Shown: positions 51,956 to 60,530, numbered from the stretch's first letter. The stretch is 64,000 bases of DNA from Acidobacteriota bacterium (GCA_003222395.1 QHWB01000050.1:62001-126000); one strand, 5' to 3'. Numbers and translations: made by a program. The notes: generated from the sequence alone by a model not told the origin.

Positions 51956-51984
51956 AGTATAGAACGGGATGTGCACGAGGTCAA
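51956..51984 (-). promoter_or_regulatory. Sigma70-type promoter of the lysine operon
   Basis: TTGACC (51984-51979), a 17-base spacer and TATACT (51961-51956) on the minus strand. The -35 overlaps the stop codon of the upstream kinase gene. The predicted start is around 51949, only a few bases before the leader-peptide ATG. This is the closest match to the consensus in the window. Confidence 0.8.
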
Positions 51985-54272
51985 ACGACGAGCGGCCAGT
52001 CGTCCTGCGGGCTCTCGAGCGTCTCCCGCACCTTCACGAGGAGCCCGTCCATGGTGAACGGCTTGTAGATGAACGGCGCCGCGCCGTCGATCCCGAAGCC
52101 GGCGACCGCCTCCTCGGAGTGGCCCGACATGAACAGCACGCGCGTTTCGGCGTGCATCGCGAGGACGCGCTCGGCGACGACCGGCCCGCTCATGCGCGGC
52201 ATGACGACGTCGGCGAGCAGCAGATGGATGGCCGCCGCGTAGTTGCGCGCGATGGAGAGCACGTCTTCGCCGTTCGATCCCTCGAGGACGCCGTAGCCCG
52301 CCTTCCGCAGCGCGTGCGCGATGAGCGTCCGCAGATGGTTGTCGTCCTCGGCGACCAGGATCGTTTCCGACCCGAAGAGCAGCGACCCCGCGTCGCCCGC
52401 GTGCACGGCGACCTCCGCCGGATCGACCGCCGCGAGCCGCGGGAAATAGACGCGGAACGTGGTGCCGTGTCCGACGTCGGTCTCCACGTCGATCATGCCG
52501 CCCGCCTGCTGCACGATGCCGTACACGATCGCGAGCCCGAGGCCCGTTCCCTCGCCGACGCCTTTGGTCGTGAAGAACGGTTCGAAAATGCGCGACGCCG
52601 TCTGCGCGTCCATGCCGTGGCCCGAGTCGGCGACCGACAGGCACACGTGCTTGTGCGGAAGCGGCTCGCGCTGGATGTCGTTCACGGCGGCGGCCACGTC
52701 GACAACGCCGACCGCGATGCGCAGTGCCCCGCCGTTCGGCATCGCGTCGCGCGCGTTGATCACCAGGTTGAGCAGCACCTGCTCGATCTGCCCGCGGTCT
52801 GCGCGCACGTAGCCGACGTCGGGCTCGAACTCGGTCGTGAGCTGGATGTCCTCGCGGATCAGACGGCGCAGCATCTGCTCGGTGGAGGCGACGACCTGAT
52901 CGATGGCGATCGGGCGCGCGTTGGTCGCCTGCCGCCGGCTGAACGTCAGCAGCTGCTTGGTGAGATCGCCGGCGCGATCCACCGCCGCGACGATCTCGGT
53001 CAGCTCTTCGTGACATGGATCGCGCGCCGTCACCTGCAGCAGCGCGAGCTCGCCGTAGCCCCTGATCGTCGTGAGGATGTTGTTGAAGTCGTGCGCGATG
53101 CCGCCGGCCAGGCGGCCGACGGCTTCCATTTTCTGTGTTTGCCGCAGCTCCTCGTGGCGCCGTTTGGCCTCTTCGGACCAGTGCCGCAGGCTCTCGGCCA
53201 TGTCGTTGAACGCACGCGCGAGGACATGCGCCTCGGCGGTTCCGCGCACGGCGACACGCCGCGTCCAGTTCCCCGATGCGATGTCGCCCGCCGCCGCGGC
53301 GATGTCTTCGAGGGGACGGCTGACGCGCCGCGCGAACCCGAGCCCGCCGGCGAGCGCGACGACGAAGATGATGCCGCCGGCAAGCGCCAGCTGCCGCCGC
53401 AACCGGGCGAGGTAGCCGCGCGTCGGCGCCCAGTCCTGCAGGAGCAGCAGCCGCGCCGCATCGCTCGATCCGCCGTCGAGCAGGAACGGAAACGCTGACG
53501 CGACGTATTCGTTCTCGCCGAGCCGTTCCATCCGTGCGTTGCCATCGGTCGGCGTCATGCCGCCGTTCGCCACGCGTTCAGCCAGATCCGAGCGCTGCCG
53601 ACCCGACAGGCTCGTGGCCGCAAGCCTTCGCCCGACGATGATGTTGACGTCGCAGTGCGTGATCTCGGCGAGCTGCGAGGCCGCCGTATCGTCGAGCGCG
53701 TAGCCGACGGTCAGCGAGCCGAGCGTGTCTTCCGCAAACCGGGCCGGCTCGGAGACGACGAGGAACAGCCGGTCGCGGACGTCGGTGATGTCACGGATCG
53801 ACTCTCCGCGCGACGACGCCGACACGATGCGCTGAATCCGCGCGTCCGGCTGCATGTCGTAGGCAAGGCCGGCGCGCGCGATCGGCGCGCCGTCGCGCCC
53901 CGTCACCAGACAGAACGCGGCGTTCAGCTGCTGCCGGTATTCATCCACCATCACCTGCATCGTCGCCGCGTCGCGGACCAGGCGCGAGTCGGTCATGTGG
54001 GCGCGAAAGACGGGCAGCGACGTGACGAGCGTGGCCTGGGACGCGGCGAAGGCCGCGCGATCGTCCTGCAGGCGCCGCAGCGCCGAGCGCGCGGCGGCGA
54101 GCTCGGTCGACGCGCGCGCGAACGCGCCGTCGGTCACCACGCGCGTGGCAATCATCAGCGCCGTGATCAGCGCGAACGCCACCAGCAGCGTGAGCGCCAC
54201 GATGACGTGCGTTTCGAGTCGGCGATGGACGCCGAGGCCCAGCTGCGCGCGGTTGAAGCGGTTCGGAGTCAT
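51981..54272 (-). CDS. Hybrid sensor histidine kinase
   Basis: 763 aa from ATG 54272, which overlaps the porin stop (ATGA). Order: TM1 (about 22-45), periplasmic sensor of about 250 residues (CACHE-like), TM2 (LALAGGIIFVVALAGGLGF), HAMP, HisKA with H-box His394 in GGIAHDFNNIL, HATPase with NLVINARDAMPNG, DSGHGMD, FEPFFTTK and GTGLGLAIV, and a C-terminal receiver with Asp688 (ADVVMPRMSG) and the late Lys in FIYKPF. There is no separate response regulator and no DNA-binding domain, so output must pass to another protein. It is the third gene after the cupredoxin and porin. Confidence 0.9.
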   Translation of the reverse strand: MTPNRFNRAQLGLGVHRRLETHVIVALTLLVAFALITALMIATRVVTDGAFARASTELAAARSALRRLQDDRAAFAASQATLVTSLPVFRAHMTDSRLVRDAATMQVMVDEYRQQLNAAFCLVTGRDGAPIARAGLAYDMQPDARIQRIVSASSRGESIRDITDVRDRLFLVVSEPARFAEDTLGSLTVGYALDDTAASQLAEITHCDVNIIVGRRLAATSLSGRQRSDLAERVANGGMTPTDGNARMERLGENEYVASAFPFLLDGGSSDAARLLLLQDWAPTRGYLARLRRQLALAGGIIFVVALAGGLGFARRVSRPLEDIAAAAGDIASGNWTRRVAVRGTAEAHVLARAFNDMAESLRHWSEEAKRRHEELRQTQKMEAVGRLAGGIAHDFNNILTTIRGYGELALLQVTARDPCHEELTEIVAAVDRAGDLTKQLLTFSRRQATNARPIAIDQVVASTEQMLRRLIREDIQLTTEFEPDVGYVRADRGQIEQVLLNLVINARDAMPNGGALRIAVGVVDVAAAVNDIQREPLPHKHVCLSVADSGHGMDAQTASRIFEPFFTTKGVGEGTGLGLAIVYGIVQQAGGMIDVETDVGHGTTFRVYFPRLAAVDPAEVAVHAGDAGSLLFGSETILVAEDDNHLRTLIAHALRKAGYGVLEGSNGEDVLSIARNYAAAIHLLLADVVMPRMSGPVVAERVLAMHAETRVLFMSGHSEEAVAGFGIDGAAPFIYKPFTMDGLLVKVRETLESPQDDWPLVV

Positions 54273-55270
54273 CGGCTGCGCACCGACCATGTGACGGCCA
54301 CGTCCAGCGCATTAGGCCGGTACCGGGGATCGCCGCTCTGATGCAGCACGTTGACCGTCAGCGACAACCCCTCGCTGACACGTACGCGCGCGCCGAGCGT
54401 TTCGCGGCTCAGATACTCGCCGGCGGCTTCGTTCAGGCCCTCGCGATCGAGGCGTTCGAAGCGCGCGATCGCCGTCACCGGCCCCATGTGCGTGCGGTGC
54501 ACGATGACGTCGGCGTACCAACCAGTGCTCGTCGCGCCGTCGAAGGGTTGTCCGTCGACCCATTCACCGCGTAACTGGACGCCGCCCGACATCCACCGCG
54601 CGTCGATGCCTGTAAACGTCGCGCGTCCCGGCGCGATCGCTGCCGTCTCGATCGGCGATGTCCGCATGTAGCTGATGCCGGCGATGAAGCGGCCGGCGTA
54701 GCCCTGAACCCGAACGAGCGCATCGGCGCCGCCGCGGCGCCCGTGATCGCCGACGTCTGCCGGCGCGCCAACCGCCGCTTCGACCGTCAGCTTCGGCACG
54801 CCCGCGAGCACGCTGACGCCGTGTTCGAGAAAGGTGTTGGATACCACGAGGAATTCCGCGTAACGGATCGCCGGCGGCCGCAGAAAACCCCAGTACGCAT
54901 GGTCGCTTCCGCTCGATATGCCGAAGGGCGGACGGAAACGTCCGCCGCGAACATCGACGATCGCCCCGCCCGGACGGAGCAGCCGCTCGCCGTACGCTTC
55001 GATCACGTCCAACCGCTTGCCGTACGGATATGCGGCGCCGAACGCGTCGCTCTCGACGTCGTCGCGCGATCGGCCGGCCCACGACAGCTCGCCGAAGAAT
55101 CGCCATGCGCCTTTCGTCTCGCCGAACGCGCGGAGCTGCGCCGCCACCGCGGCGAGGTCGTCGGTCGAGTATCCGCCCGTCACGGCCGCCTCGGCCGTCA
55201 GCGACTGCGACGCCGCCTCACGAGGATGAATCACGCAGGCGAGGGACATGACCAGCACCAGCGCTCTCAT
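54269..55270 (-). CDS. Porin-like outer-membrane beta-barrel
   Basis: 333 aa from ATG 55270 (ATGA overlap with the cupredoxin stop). A signal peptide ends REAASQS. The rest alternates polar and aromatic strands: WRFFGELSWAGRSRDDVESDAF, IVDVRGGRFRPPFGISSGSDHAYWGFL, GGVQLRGEWVDGQPF, and a final strand DVAVTWSVRSR. The RxGRFRPPFG element is typical of phosphate-selective porin-like (OprP/OprO) proteins. The gene between a copper protein and a kinase suggests a role in the same stimulus or transport process. Confidence 0.75.
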   Translation of the reverse strand: MRALVLVMSLACVIHPREAASQSLTAEAAVTGGYSTDDLAAVAAQLRAFGETKGAWRFFGELSWAGRSRDDVESDAFGAAYPYGKRLDVIEAYGERLLRPGGAIVDVRGGRFRPPFGISSGSDHAYWGFLRPPAIRYAEFLVVSNTFLEHGVSVLAGVPKLTVEAAVGAPADVGDHGRRGGADALVRVQGYAGRFIAGISYMRTSPIETAAIAPGRATFTGIDARWMSGGVQLRGEWVDGQPFDGATSTGWYADVIVHRTHMGPVTAIARFERLDREGLNEAAGEYLSRETLGARVRVSEGLSLTVNVLHQSGDPRYRPNALDVAVTWSVRSR

Positions 55271-55893
55271 TTCCACACGAGCGACAACGGTCCCCAGTCC
55301 GACGCCCACGTTCCGCTCAACTCGGCCGCGCCGGGGCGCCACGCGTGGTACGTGTAGCTTCCGCCAGGCGCTTCGCGAATCGTGAACGCGCCGTTCTCGT
55401 CGGCGTGCGCGAAATAAGGGGTGTCGACCGTCATCACGTACGCGGCCATGCCCGGATGGATGTTGCAGAAGATGCGGCTGAGACCCGGCTGATCGAACAC
55501 GACCTGGCGCTCGGTGCCGACGGGATACGTCCCCAGATCGAATCGCTTGCCGTCGCGGTACGAGAACACGTTGTGGAAGACGCGGTCGTTGTTCGGAAAA
55601 TCAACCGTCGACCCGACTCGGACGATGACGACGTGCGGCACGAAGGCCAGGTTGCGCTGGTCGAGGACCGCCCGCGGCCCGCCGGCGCGGGCGGCGGGCG
55701 CATTGGGCGCGTCGAGCCAGACGACGGCGTCAGGCACCGCGCGATCGCGGACGCGTGCAGTTCCGTGCAGGTCGGCCTCCGACTGCTGCTGGACTCTAGC
55801 GCGCAGGGCGGCACGCGCTGGCGCGGCGATGCACTGCATCGCCGAGGACACAGCGAGGATGAGCGCGCCGATGAGCGGAGCGTTGGCCTTCAC
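55267..55893 (-). CDS. Exported plastocyanin-like cupredoxin
   Basis: 208 aa with a signal peptide (1-28). The type 1 copper ligand set is visible: His in VFHNVFSYRDGKRFDLG, then Cys, His and Met in RIFCNIHPGMAAYV. An unusual N-terminal part, VPDAVVWLDAPNAPAARA, and a C-terminal part, ADENGAFTIREAPGGSYTYHAWRPG, look like the carboxypeptidase-regulatory fold often joined to such domains in methylamine-type proteins. It would carry electrons or bind copper in the periplasm. Start GTG 55893. It is the first gene of the porin/kinase operon. Confidence 0.8.
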   Translation of the reverse strand: MKANAPLIGALILAVSSAMQCIAAPARAALRARVQQQSEADLHGTARVRDRAVPDAVVWLDAPNAPAARAGGPRAVLDQRNLAFVPHVVIVRVGSTVDFPNNDRVFHNVFSYRDGKRFDLGTYPVGTERQVVFDQPGLSRIFCNIHPGMAAYVMTVDTPYFAHADENGAFTIREAPGGSYTYHAWRPGAAELSGTWASDWGPLSLVWK

Positions 55894-55948
55894 GTAGATT
55901 GATGGGAGCGATCACTAGGATAACTGAGACCAACGGATTTCGCACGGG

Positions 55949-55968
55949 AGTGGCACGTACGTGCTACT
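55949..55968. promoter_or_regulatory. Palindrome upstream of the cupredoxin operon
   Basis: AGTGGCACGTACGTGCTACT, a 20-base near-perfect palindrome (one mismatched pair) about 56 bases before the GTG at 55893. It is a possible operator for the cupredoxin/porin/kinase operon; the binding protein is unknown. Confidence 0.4.
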
Positions 55969-56007
55969 GCAGTGTGGAGTGGTCAGTCTGCGGCGATCGG
56001 TGCCAAC

Positions 56008-56211
56008 TTACAGGTATTTCAAGAGCCCGCTCAGCGCCTGGTACAAGACCTGCGCGAGTTGGCGCACGAGAGGCGTGACATCGCCTTCGTTCACCGCCGT
56101 GGCGACGGTGACCGGGTTGGTGAGGAACAGCCAGATCGTGGCCGCGGCCAGCGCGACGCTGACGAGCGCGATGCAGGAGAAGAGACTGACGCTGAGTTTC
56201 TGCAGCTGCAT
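56008..56211 (-). CDS. 67-aa single-helix membrane protein
   Basis: MQLQKLSVSLFSCIALVSVA begins a membrane helix (about 9-31), followed by a short soluble helix (NEGDVTPLVRQLAQVLYQALSGLLKYL, positions about 41-67). Its ATG shares a base with the oxidoreductase stop (TGATG), supporting translation. There is no family I can name. It is the last gene of the mrp/M16 operon. Confidence 0.65.
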   Translation of the reverse strand: MQLQKLSVSLFSCIALVSVALAAATIWLFLTNPVTVATAVNEGDVTPLVRQLAQVLYQALSGLLKYL

Positions 56212-57236
56212 CAGACTTCAAGCACGATCTTGCCGAATTGATCCGACGCTTCCATCCGGCGCTGGGCCGCCGCGGCGTCGGCGAGCGGAAAGGTTCGATC
56301 GACGACCGGCTTCAGCTGTCCCGTGAAGAAGAATCGCGCCGCGCGCATCAGCTCGCCCTTCGTTCCCATGTACGAGCCGTGAATCGTCAGCTGTTTGGCG
56401 AAGAGCGCCTGCAGGTTGAGCGCGCCGCTGGCGCCAGTCGTCGCACCGCAGGTCACCAGCCGGCCGCCGCGCGCGAGGGACCGAACGCTCCTGGACCACG
56501 TGGCTTCGCCGACATGCTCTATGACGACATCGACTCCGCGCCGGTTCGTCAACCGCATGATCTCGGCGCTGATGTCCTGCGCGTAGTGATCGATCACCTC
56601 GCAGGCGCCGAGCGCGCGCGCACGCGCGAGCTTCTGCGCCGATCCGGCGGTGGCGAACACGCGCGCGCCGTGCATGCACGCGATCTGAGTGGCGGCCTGG
56701 CCGACGCCGCTGCCCGCGGCCAGCACGAGCACGTCGTCGCCGCGCTGCAGGCGCGCCAGCGTGATCAGCATATGCCACGCCGTGAGGAACGTCAGCGGAA
56801 AGGCAGCGGCTTCGACGAATCCGATCTCGTCCGGAATCGGAATCAGATTCTGCACCGGCACTTTCACGTACTCGGCGTAGCCGCCCGCGTGGCAGCGATA
56901 TCCGAGCACTTCGTACCGCGGGCATTCGTTGTCCCTGTTCGAGAGGCACGCTTCGCAGCGGCCGCAGCTCACGCCGGGCTGCAGCATCACGCGGCGTCCG
57001 CACACCACGTCGGTCGCCTCCGCGGCGACCACTTCGCCCGCGACGTCACTGCCCGAGATGTGCGGCATCGGGAACTGCACGTTGGGAAGACCGCGGCGCT
57101 CCCAGATGTCGAGATGATTCAGCGCGCACGCGCGCACGCGGACGAGCACGTCGCCCGATTCGAGCTCGGGCTCGGGAGCATCTTCGAGGCGCAGCACGTC
57201 GGGACCGCCGTGCTCGTGGAAACGAACGGCTTTCAT
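56211..57236 (-). CDS. Zinc-type MDR alcohol dehydrogenase/quinone oxidoreductase
   Basis: 341 aa. It begins MKAVRFHEHGGPDVLRLED. The four-Cys structural zinc loop is present (SCGRCEACLSNRDNEC), and the Rossmann domain has AAGSGVGQAATQIACMHGA. In the catalytic site NHLDIWERRG replaces the Cys of classical zinc ADHs, so it is closer to quinone oxidoreductase-like MDRs with a retained structural zinc. It uses NAD(P)H; the substrate is unknown. A CTGGCC hairpin (57239-57255) lies just before the ATG, 23 bases after the M16 stop. Confidence 0.85.
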   Translation of the reverse strand: MKAVRFHEHGGPDVLRLEDAPEPELESGDVLVRVRACALNHLDIWERRGLPNVQFPMPHISGSDVAGEVVAAEATDVVCGRRVMLQPGVSCGRCEACLSNRDNECPRYEVLGYRCHAGGYAEYVKVPVQNLIPIPDEIGFVEAAAFPLTFLTAWHMLITLARLQRGDDVLVLAAGSGVGQAATQIACMHGARVFATAGSAQKLARARALGACEVIDHYAQDISAEIMRLTNRRGVDVVIEHVGEATWSRSVRSLARGGRLVTCGATTGASGALNLQALFAKQLTIHGSYMGTKGELMRAARFFFTGQLKPVVDRTFPLADAAAAQRRMEASDQFGKIVLEV

Positions 57237-57259
57237 CGCTGGCCGGAACGGCCAGTCTA

Positions 57260-58699
57260 TCAGAAGGTTTCCGGCAACAGGATCTGGGGATCGCCGAGGT
57301 CGAGCCGCGCGAGGTTCGCGCCGGCGGCGTCGGGATCGCCGACGATGAGCGTGAGGAGGCGCGCTGGATCGACGTGCCGCGTCATCACGCGCGACACCTC
57401 GTCGCAGGTGACACGCTCGATCGACGGAACGAAAGTGACGAAGTAGTCGTCGGGCAGGTCGTACAGCGCGAGCTGCATCACGGCGCGGGCAATCTGATCC
57501 GCCGTCTCGAAGCTGCGCGCGTAGCCGCGCGTCAGCGCCGCCGTGCCGAGCGCGAGCTCCTCGGGCGTGACGGGCCGCGGACCACGGATGTCGGCGATTT
57601 CTCCGATCGCCTCGTGAATCGCTTCGGCGGTCGCCGTCGTCTGGACGCTGACCTGCAGAACGAACGGGCTCGGGAGGCGCCGGAATTCGAACGCGGTTCG
57701 CGCGCCGTAGGTGAAGCCTTTGTCCTCGCGCAGGTTCAGGTTGATGCGGCTGACGAACTGGCCGCCGAGGATCATGTTCGCGACGACGAGCGCATGGTAA
57801 TCGGGCGTGTCGCGCGCCACGGTGACGTGACCGATGCGCAGCTCCGATTGCGGCGCCTTCGCGCGCGGCACCAGGGCCAGCCGGGGCGACCGTGGTAGCG
57901 CGCGGCTTTCGGCCGAGCGCTCAAAAGCGCGCCCTTCATCACCGGACCGCTCGCCTGAAAGGCTCGCGCTACCGGCCGACCAATCCGCGAACGCGTCCGA
58001 CGCGATTCGCGCGATCTCGCCATGCGCGCAGTCGCCGACGGCAATCAGCGTCGCCGCCGACGGCCGGATCGCGCTCGCATGAAACGCGCGCACGTCGTCG
58101 ACCGTCATCGCCGTCAGCGCCGACTCGCTCCCGATCGGCGCGTGGCCGTACGGATGGTCGCCGTACAGCAACTTCAGAAAGGCCCGGTCCGCGACGGCCC
58201 CCGGCACGTCGCGAAGCTGGGTGAGGCGATGGAGCCGCAACTGGCGCACGCGATCGAAATCCGATTCGCGCAGCGCCGGCCTGACGACGACGTCCGACAG
58301 CAGCGCGAGCGCGCGATCGGTGAACCGGCTCAGCACGGTCGTGCTGACGACGATCGCGTCCGATCCGATATCGGTGTCGAACTGCGCGCCGATTCGCGCG
58401 AGCGCCTCGTGGACTTCGATTGCCGAGCGGTCGCCGCTCCCTTCGTCGAGCATGTCGGCCGTCGTCGCGGCGAGACCGTCCCTGCCCGGAGGATCGGCGG
58501 CCGCGCCGCAGCGCACGAGCAGCATCAGCGAAACGACCGGCACCTGCGCATGAGTGACGGTCCACAGGCCGAGGCCATTCGGCAGCGTCGACTTCTCGAT
58601 CGAGGGAAAAGTGAATGGCTTGGCCGGGCCAGGCTCCGGCAGCCGCGACCGATCCACCATGACGGCGCGCCCGTCGACAGGCCCGGGGCGACCCGTCAT
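57260..58699 (-). CDS. M16 peptidase partner subunit with a palindrome-encoded insert
   Basis: 479 aa. Start ATG 58699 overlaps the catalytic M16 stop (ATGA). No signal peptide, so cytoplasmic. The HxxEH site is replaced by GLAATTADMLDEGS, and the R/Y-type motif NLREDKGFTYGARTAF is kept, so it is the substrate-binding partner. Residues 243-269 (beginning GSASLSGERS and ending ESRALP) are exactly encoded by an 80-base palindromic element and are Ser/Gly/Glu/Arg rich. They lie between the two M16 halves, in a position that normally is a linker, so the protein probably tolerates them. Confidence 0.88.
   Translation of the reverse strand: MTGRPGPVDGRAVMVDRSRLPEPGPAKPFTFPSIEKSTLPNGLGLWTVTHAQVPVVSLMLLVRCGAAADPPGRDGLAATTADMLDEGSGDRSAIEVHEALARIGAQFDTDIGSDAIVVSTTVLSRFTDRALALLSDVVVRPALRESDFDRVRQLRLHRLTQLRDVPGAVADRAFLKLLYGDHPYGHAPIGSESALTAMTVDDVRAFHASAIRPSAATLIAVGDCAHGEIARIASDAFADWSAGSASLSGERSGDEGRAFERSAESRALPRSPRLALVPRAKAPQSELRIGHVTVARDTPDYHALVVANMILGGQFVSRINLNLREDKGFTYGARTAFEFRRLPSPFVLQVSVQTTATAEAIHEAIGEIADIRGPRPVTPEELALGTAALTRGYARSFETADQIARAVMQLALYDLPDDYFVTFVPSIERVTCDEVSRVMTRHVDPARLLTLIVGDPDAAGANLARLDLGDPQILLPETF
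57894..57973. repeat. Palindromic element inserted in frame in an M16 gene
   Basis: Arms 57894-57919 and 57948-57973 match in 22 of 26 paired positions (left GGTAGCGCGCGGCTTTCGGC, then CGAGCG; right complement GGTAGCGCGAGCCTTTCAGG, then CGAGCG). The middle is 28 bases. Its 3' edge falls exactly on the boundary of codon 243, and it covers codons 243-269. The same arm sequence occurs at 62273 and 39190. Confidence 0.88.
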
Positions 58700-60000
58700 G
58701 AAACCACCGCCAGGGTGGAGCCTCCGGCTGCGAGGTCGGCGCGGCCCCGCGGCACGATGCTGAGCGTGACGCGGCGCAAGGGATCGAGATACCGGGCGAC
58801 CGCCTGTCGCAGCGACGACGCCGTGACGGCGTGGTAGCGCTCGAGATCGCGATCGAAGTAGGCCGGGTCGCCGAGAAAGACATTGTACGCGTTCAGCTGA
58901 TCCGATTTCCCTCCGAAGCCGCCGATCGTCTGGAGCCGGAACACGAACTGCGCTTCCGCCTGCACGCGCCCGCGATCGATTTCATCGTCGGTCGGGCCTT
59001 CGGCAGCGAGCCGCGCGATCTCGTCCACGATCACCGCTTCGATCTCGTCGAGCGCATGGTCCGGCGCTGCCGTCGCCGTGATCTGCGCATAGCCCGCGAT
59101 CTCGCGCGAGTTCTGCGATGCCGACACGTCGGTGGCGATGCGCTGCTCGAACACGAGCCGCCGGTACAGGCGCGACGTCTTGCCGTTGGCGAGCAGGTCG
59201 GTCGCGAGATCGAGGTCCGCGTCGCCGTCGGCGAACATCGCCGGCGTCAGCCACGCGAAATACAGCCGTGGCAGCTCCACTCGATCCTCGAAGAACAACC
59301 GCGTCTCGTCGGAGAGCGACGCGGACGCGCGGACCGGACCGACGCGGAGGCCGGCGTCAATTGTTCCGAAATACTGATCGACGAGCCCGAGCGCCTCGTC
59401 GGGATCGAAATCGCCGGCGAGCGCGAGCGAGGCGTTGGCCGGGTGATAGTAGCGACGGAAGAACGCGTGCACTTCGTCGAGCTGCACGGCCTGCAGGTCG
59501 GCGATCTCGCCGATCGTGGTCCAGTGGTACGGATGATCCGGCGGGAAGAGCGCGGCGAGCAGCGCCATCGGCGCGAGACCGTACGGGCGGTTCTCGTAGT
59601 TCTGGCGGCGCTCGTTCAGCACGACGTCGCGCTGGTTCGAGAACTTTGCCTCCGTGAGCGCCGGCAGCAGGAAGCCCATGCGGTCCGATTCCATCCACAG
59701 GGCGAGCTCGAGGGCGTTGGGCGGCACCACTTCCCAGTAGTTCGTGCGGTCGGCGTTGGTCGATCCATTGAGCGTCGCGCCGGCGCCCTGCAGCGGCTGG
59801 AAGAAGCCGCGATCGTGATGCTGCGACCCCTCGAACATCAGATGCTCGAACAGGTGCGCGAAACCGGTATGCCCCGGATGTTCGTTCTTCGATCCGACGT
59901 GGTACCAGACGTTGACCGCGACGATCGGACACCCGTGATCCTCGTGCAGGAGCACGTCGAGTCCATTGCCCAGCGTGTGCTTCGCGTACGACAGCTTCAT
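58696..60000 (-). CDS. M16 zinc peptidase, catalytic subunit (cytoplasmic type)
   Basis: 434 aa from ATG 60000 (MKLSYAKHTLGNGLDVLLHE), which overlaps the stop of the lipoprotein gene (ATGA). HLFEH is in GFAHLFEHLMFEGSQHHD and the distal Glu in VVLNERRQNYENRPYG. The start lacks a signal peptide, unlike the M16 pair at 31922-34746. It forms a heterodimer with the partner encoded next. A longer frame to 60072 is a shadow within the lipoprotein gene. Confidence 0.9.
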   Translation of the reverse strand: MKLSYAKHTLGNGLDVLLHEDHGCPIVAVNVWYHVGSKNEHPGHTGFAHLFEHLMFEGSQHHDRGFFQPLQGAGATLNGSTNADRTNYWEVVPPNALELALWMESDRMGFLLPALTEAKFSNQRDVVLNERRQNYENRPYGLAPMALLAALFPPDHPYHWTTIGEIADLQAVQLDEVHAFFRRYYHPANASLALAGDFDPDEALGLVDQYFGTIDAGLRVGPVRASASLSDETRLFFEDRVELPRLYFAWLTPAMFADGDADLDLATDLLANGKTSRLYRRLVFEQRIATDVSASQNSREIAGYAQITATAAPDHALDEIEAVIVDEIARLAAEGPTDDEIDRGRVQAEAQFVFRLQTIGGFGGKSDQLNAYNVFLGDPAYFDRDLERYHAVTASSLRQAVARYLDPLRRVTLSIVPRGRADLAAGGSTLAVVS

Positions 60001-60530
60001 TTGAAGTTGCCGCACGACAGCATCGAGCTGCCGTAGTAGGGATTGGCGATCGTATCGCCCTTCTGCAGCCACGGCTTCCGCTTCATCGGACAGTACGCCT
60101 GTCGCACGCCCTCGCCCGGCTTGAGATGCAGGCCGTCCACGTACGCGACGACGGCGTCGCTCAGCGTGCCGAACTTGTTGCGCGCGTCTTCGATATCGGT
60201 CGCCGACGCGAGCTGGACCGCCGCTGTGTCGATCTTCACCGCCGGCGAACCGAGCGCCGCAGCCGCGGTCGCAAGGTTCCCGGCATTGGCGCGGAGCTGA
60301 TCGATCTTGTCGTTCGCGAGGCCGTCCTCGATCGCGAGGTACGGGTCGATGATCGACGCCGGCATCGTCGATCCGGCCGGCGGCGTATTGGATGTCTGCG
60401 GCGCGGCCATACCGCAGCTCATGGCGCCGATGCCGCCGGCGCCGCAGCCGAACGCGGCGATCGCCAATACGATTGCCAGCCCCCGGCCCCCAGCCCCCAA
60501 CTCGAATGTCGCGAAGTGTTTCGTTCTCAT
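59997..60530 (-). CDS. Lipoprotein with DUF3347-like domain
   Basis: 177 aa from ATG 60530 (ATGA with the mrp stop). A lipoprotein signal ends IAAFGC (Cys 29). After a Thr/Pro linker, residues about 63-130 are helical (YLAIEDGLANDKIDQLRANA), followed by VRQAYCPMKRKPWLQKGDTI and ANPYYGSSMLSCG, a Cys-Pro-Met and NPYYG...Cys-Gly ending resembling DUF3347 copper- or metal-linked domains of the CusB/CusF type. The signal peptide carries an in-frame low-complexity GAGGRG encoded by TGGGGGC-type 7-base repeats (about 60478-60505). Possible metal binding by the Cys/Met/Tyr tail. Confidence 0.75.
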   Translation of the reverse strand: MRTKHFATFELGAGGRGLAIVLAIAAFGCGAGGIGAMSCGMAAPQTSNTPPAGSTMPASIIDPYLAIEDGLANDKIDQLRANAGNLATAAAALGSPAVKIDTAAVQLASATDIEDARNKFGTLSDAVVAYVDGLHLKPGEGVRQAYCPMKRKPWLQKGDTIANPYYGSSMLSCGNFK

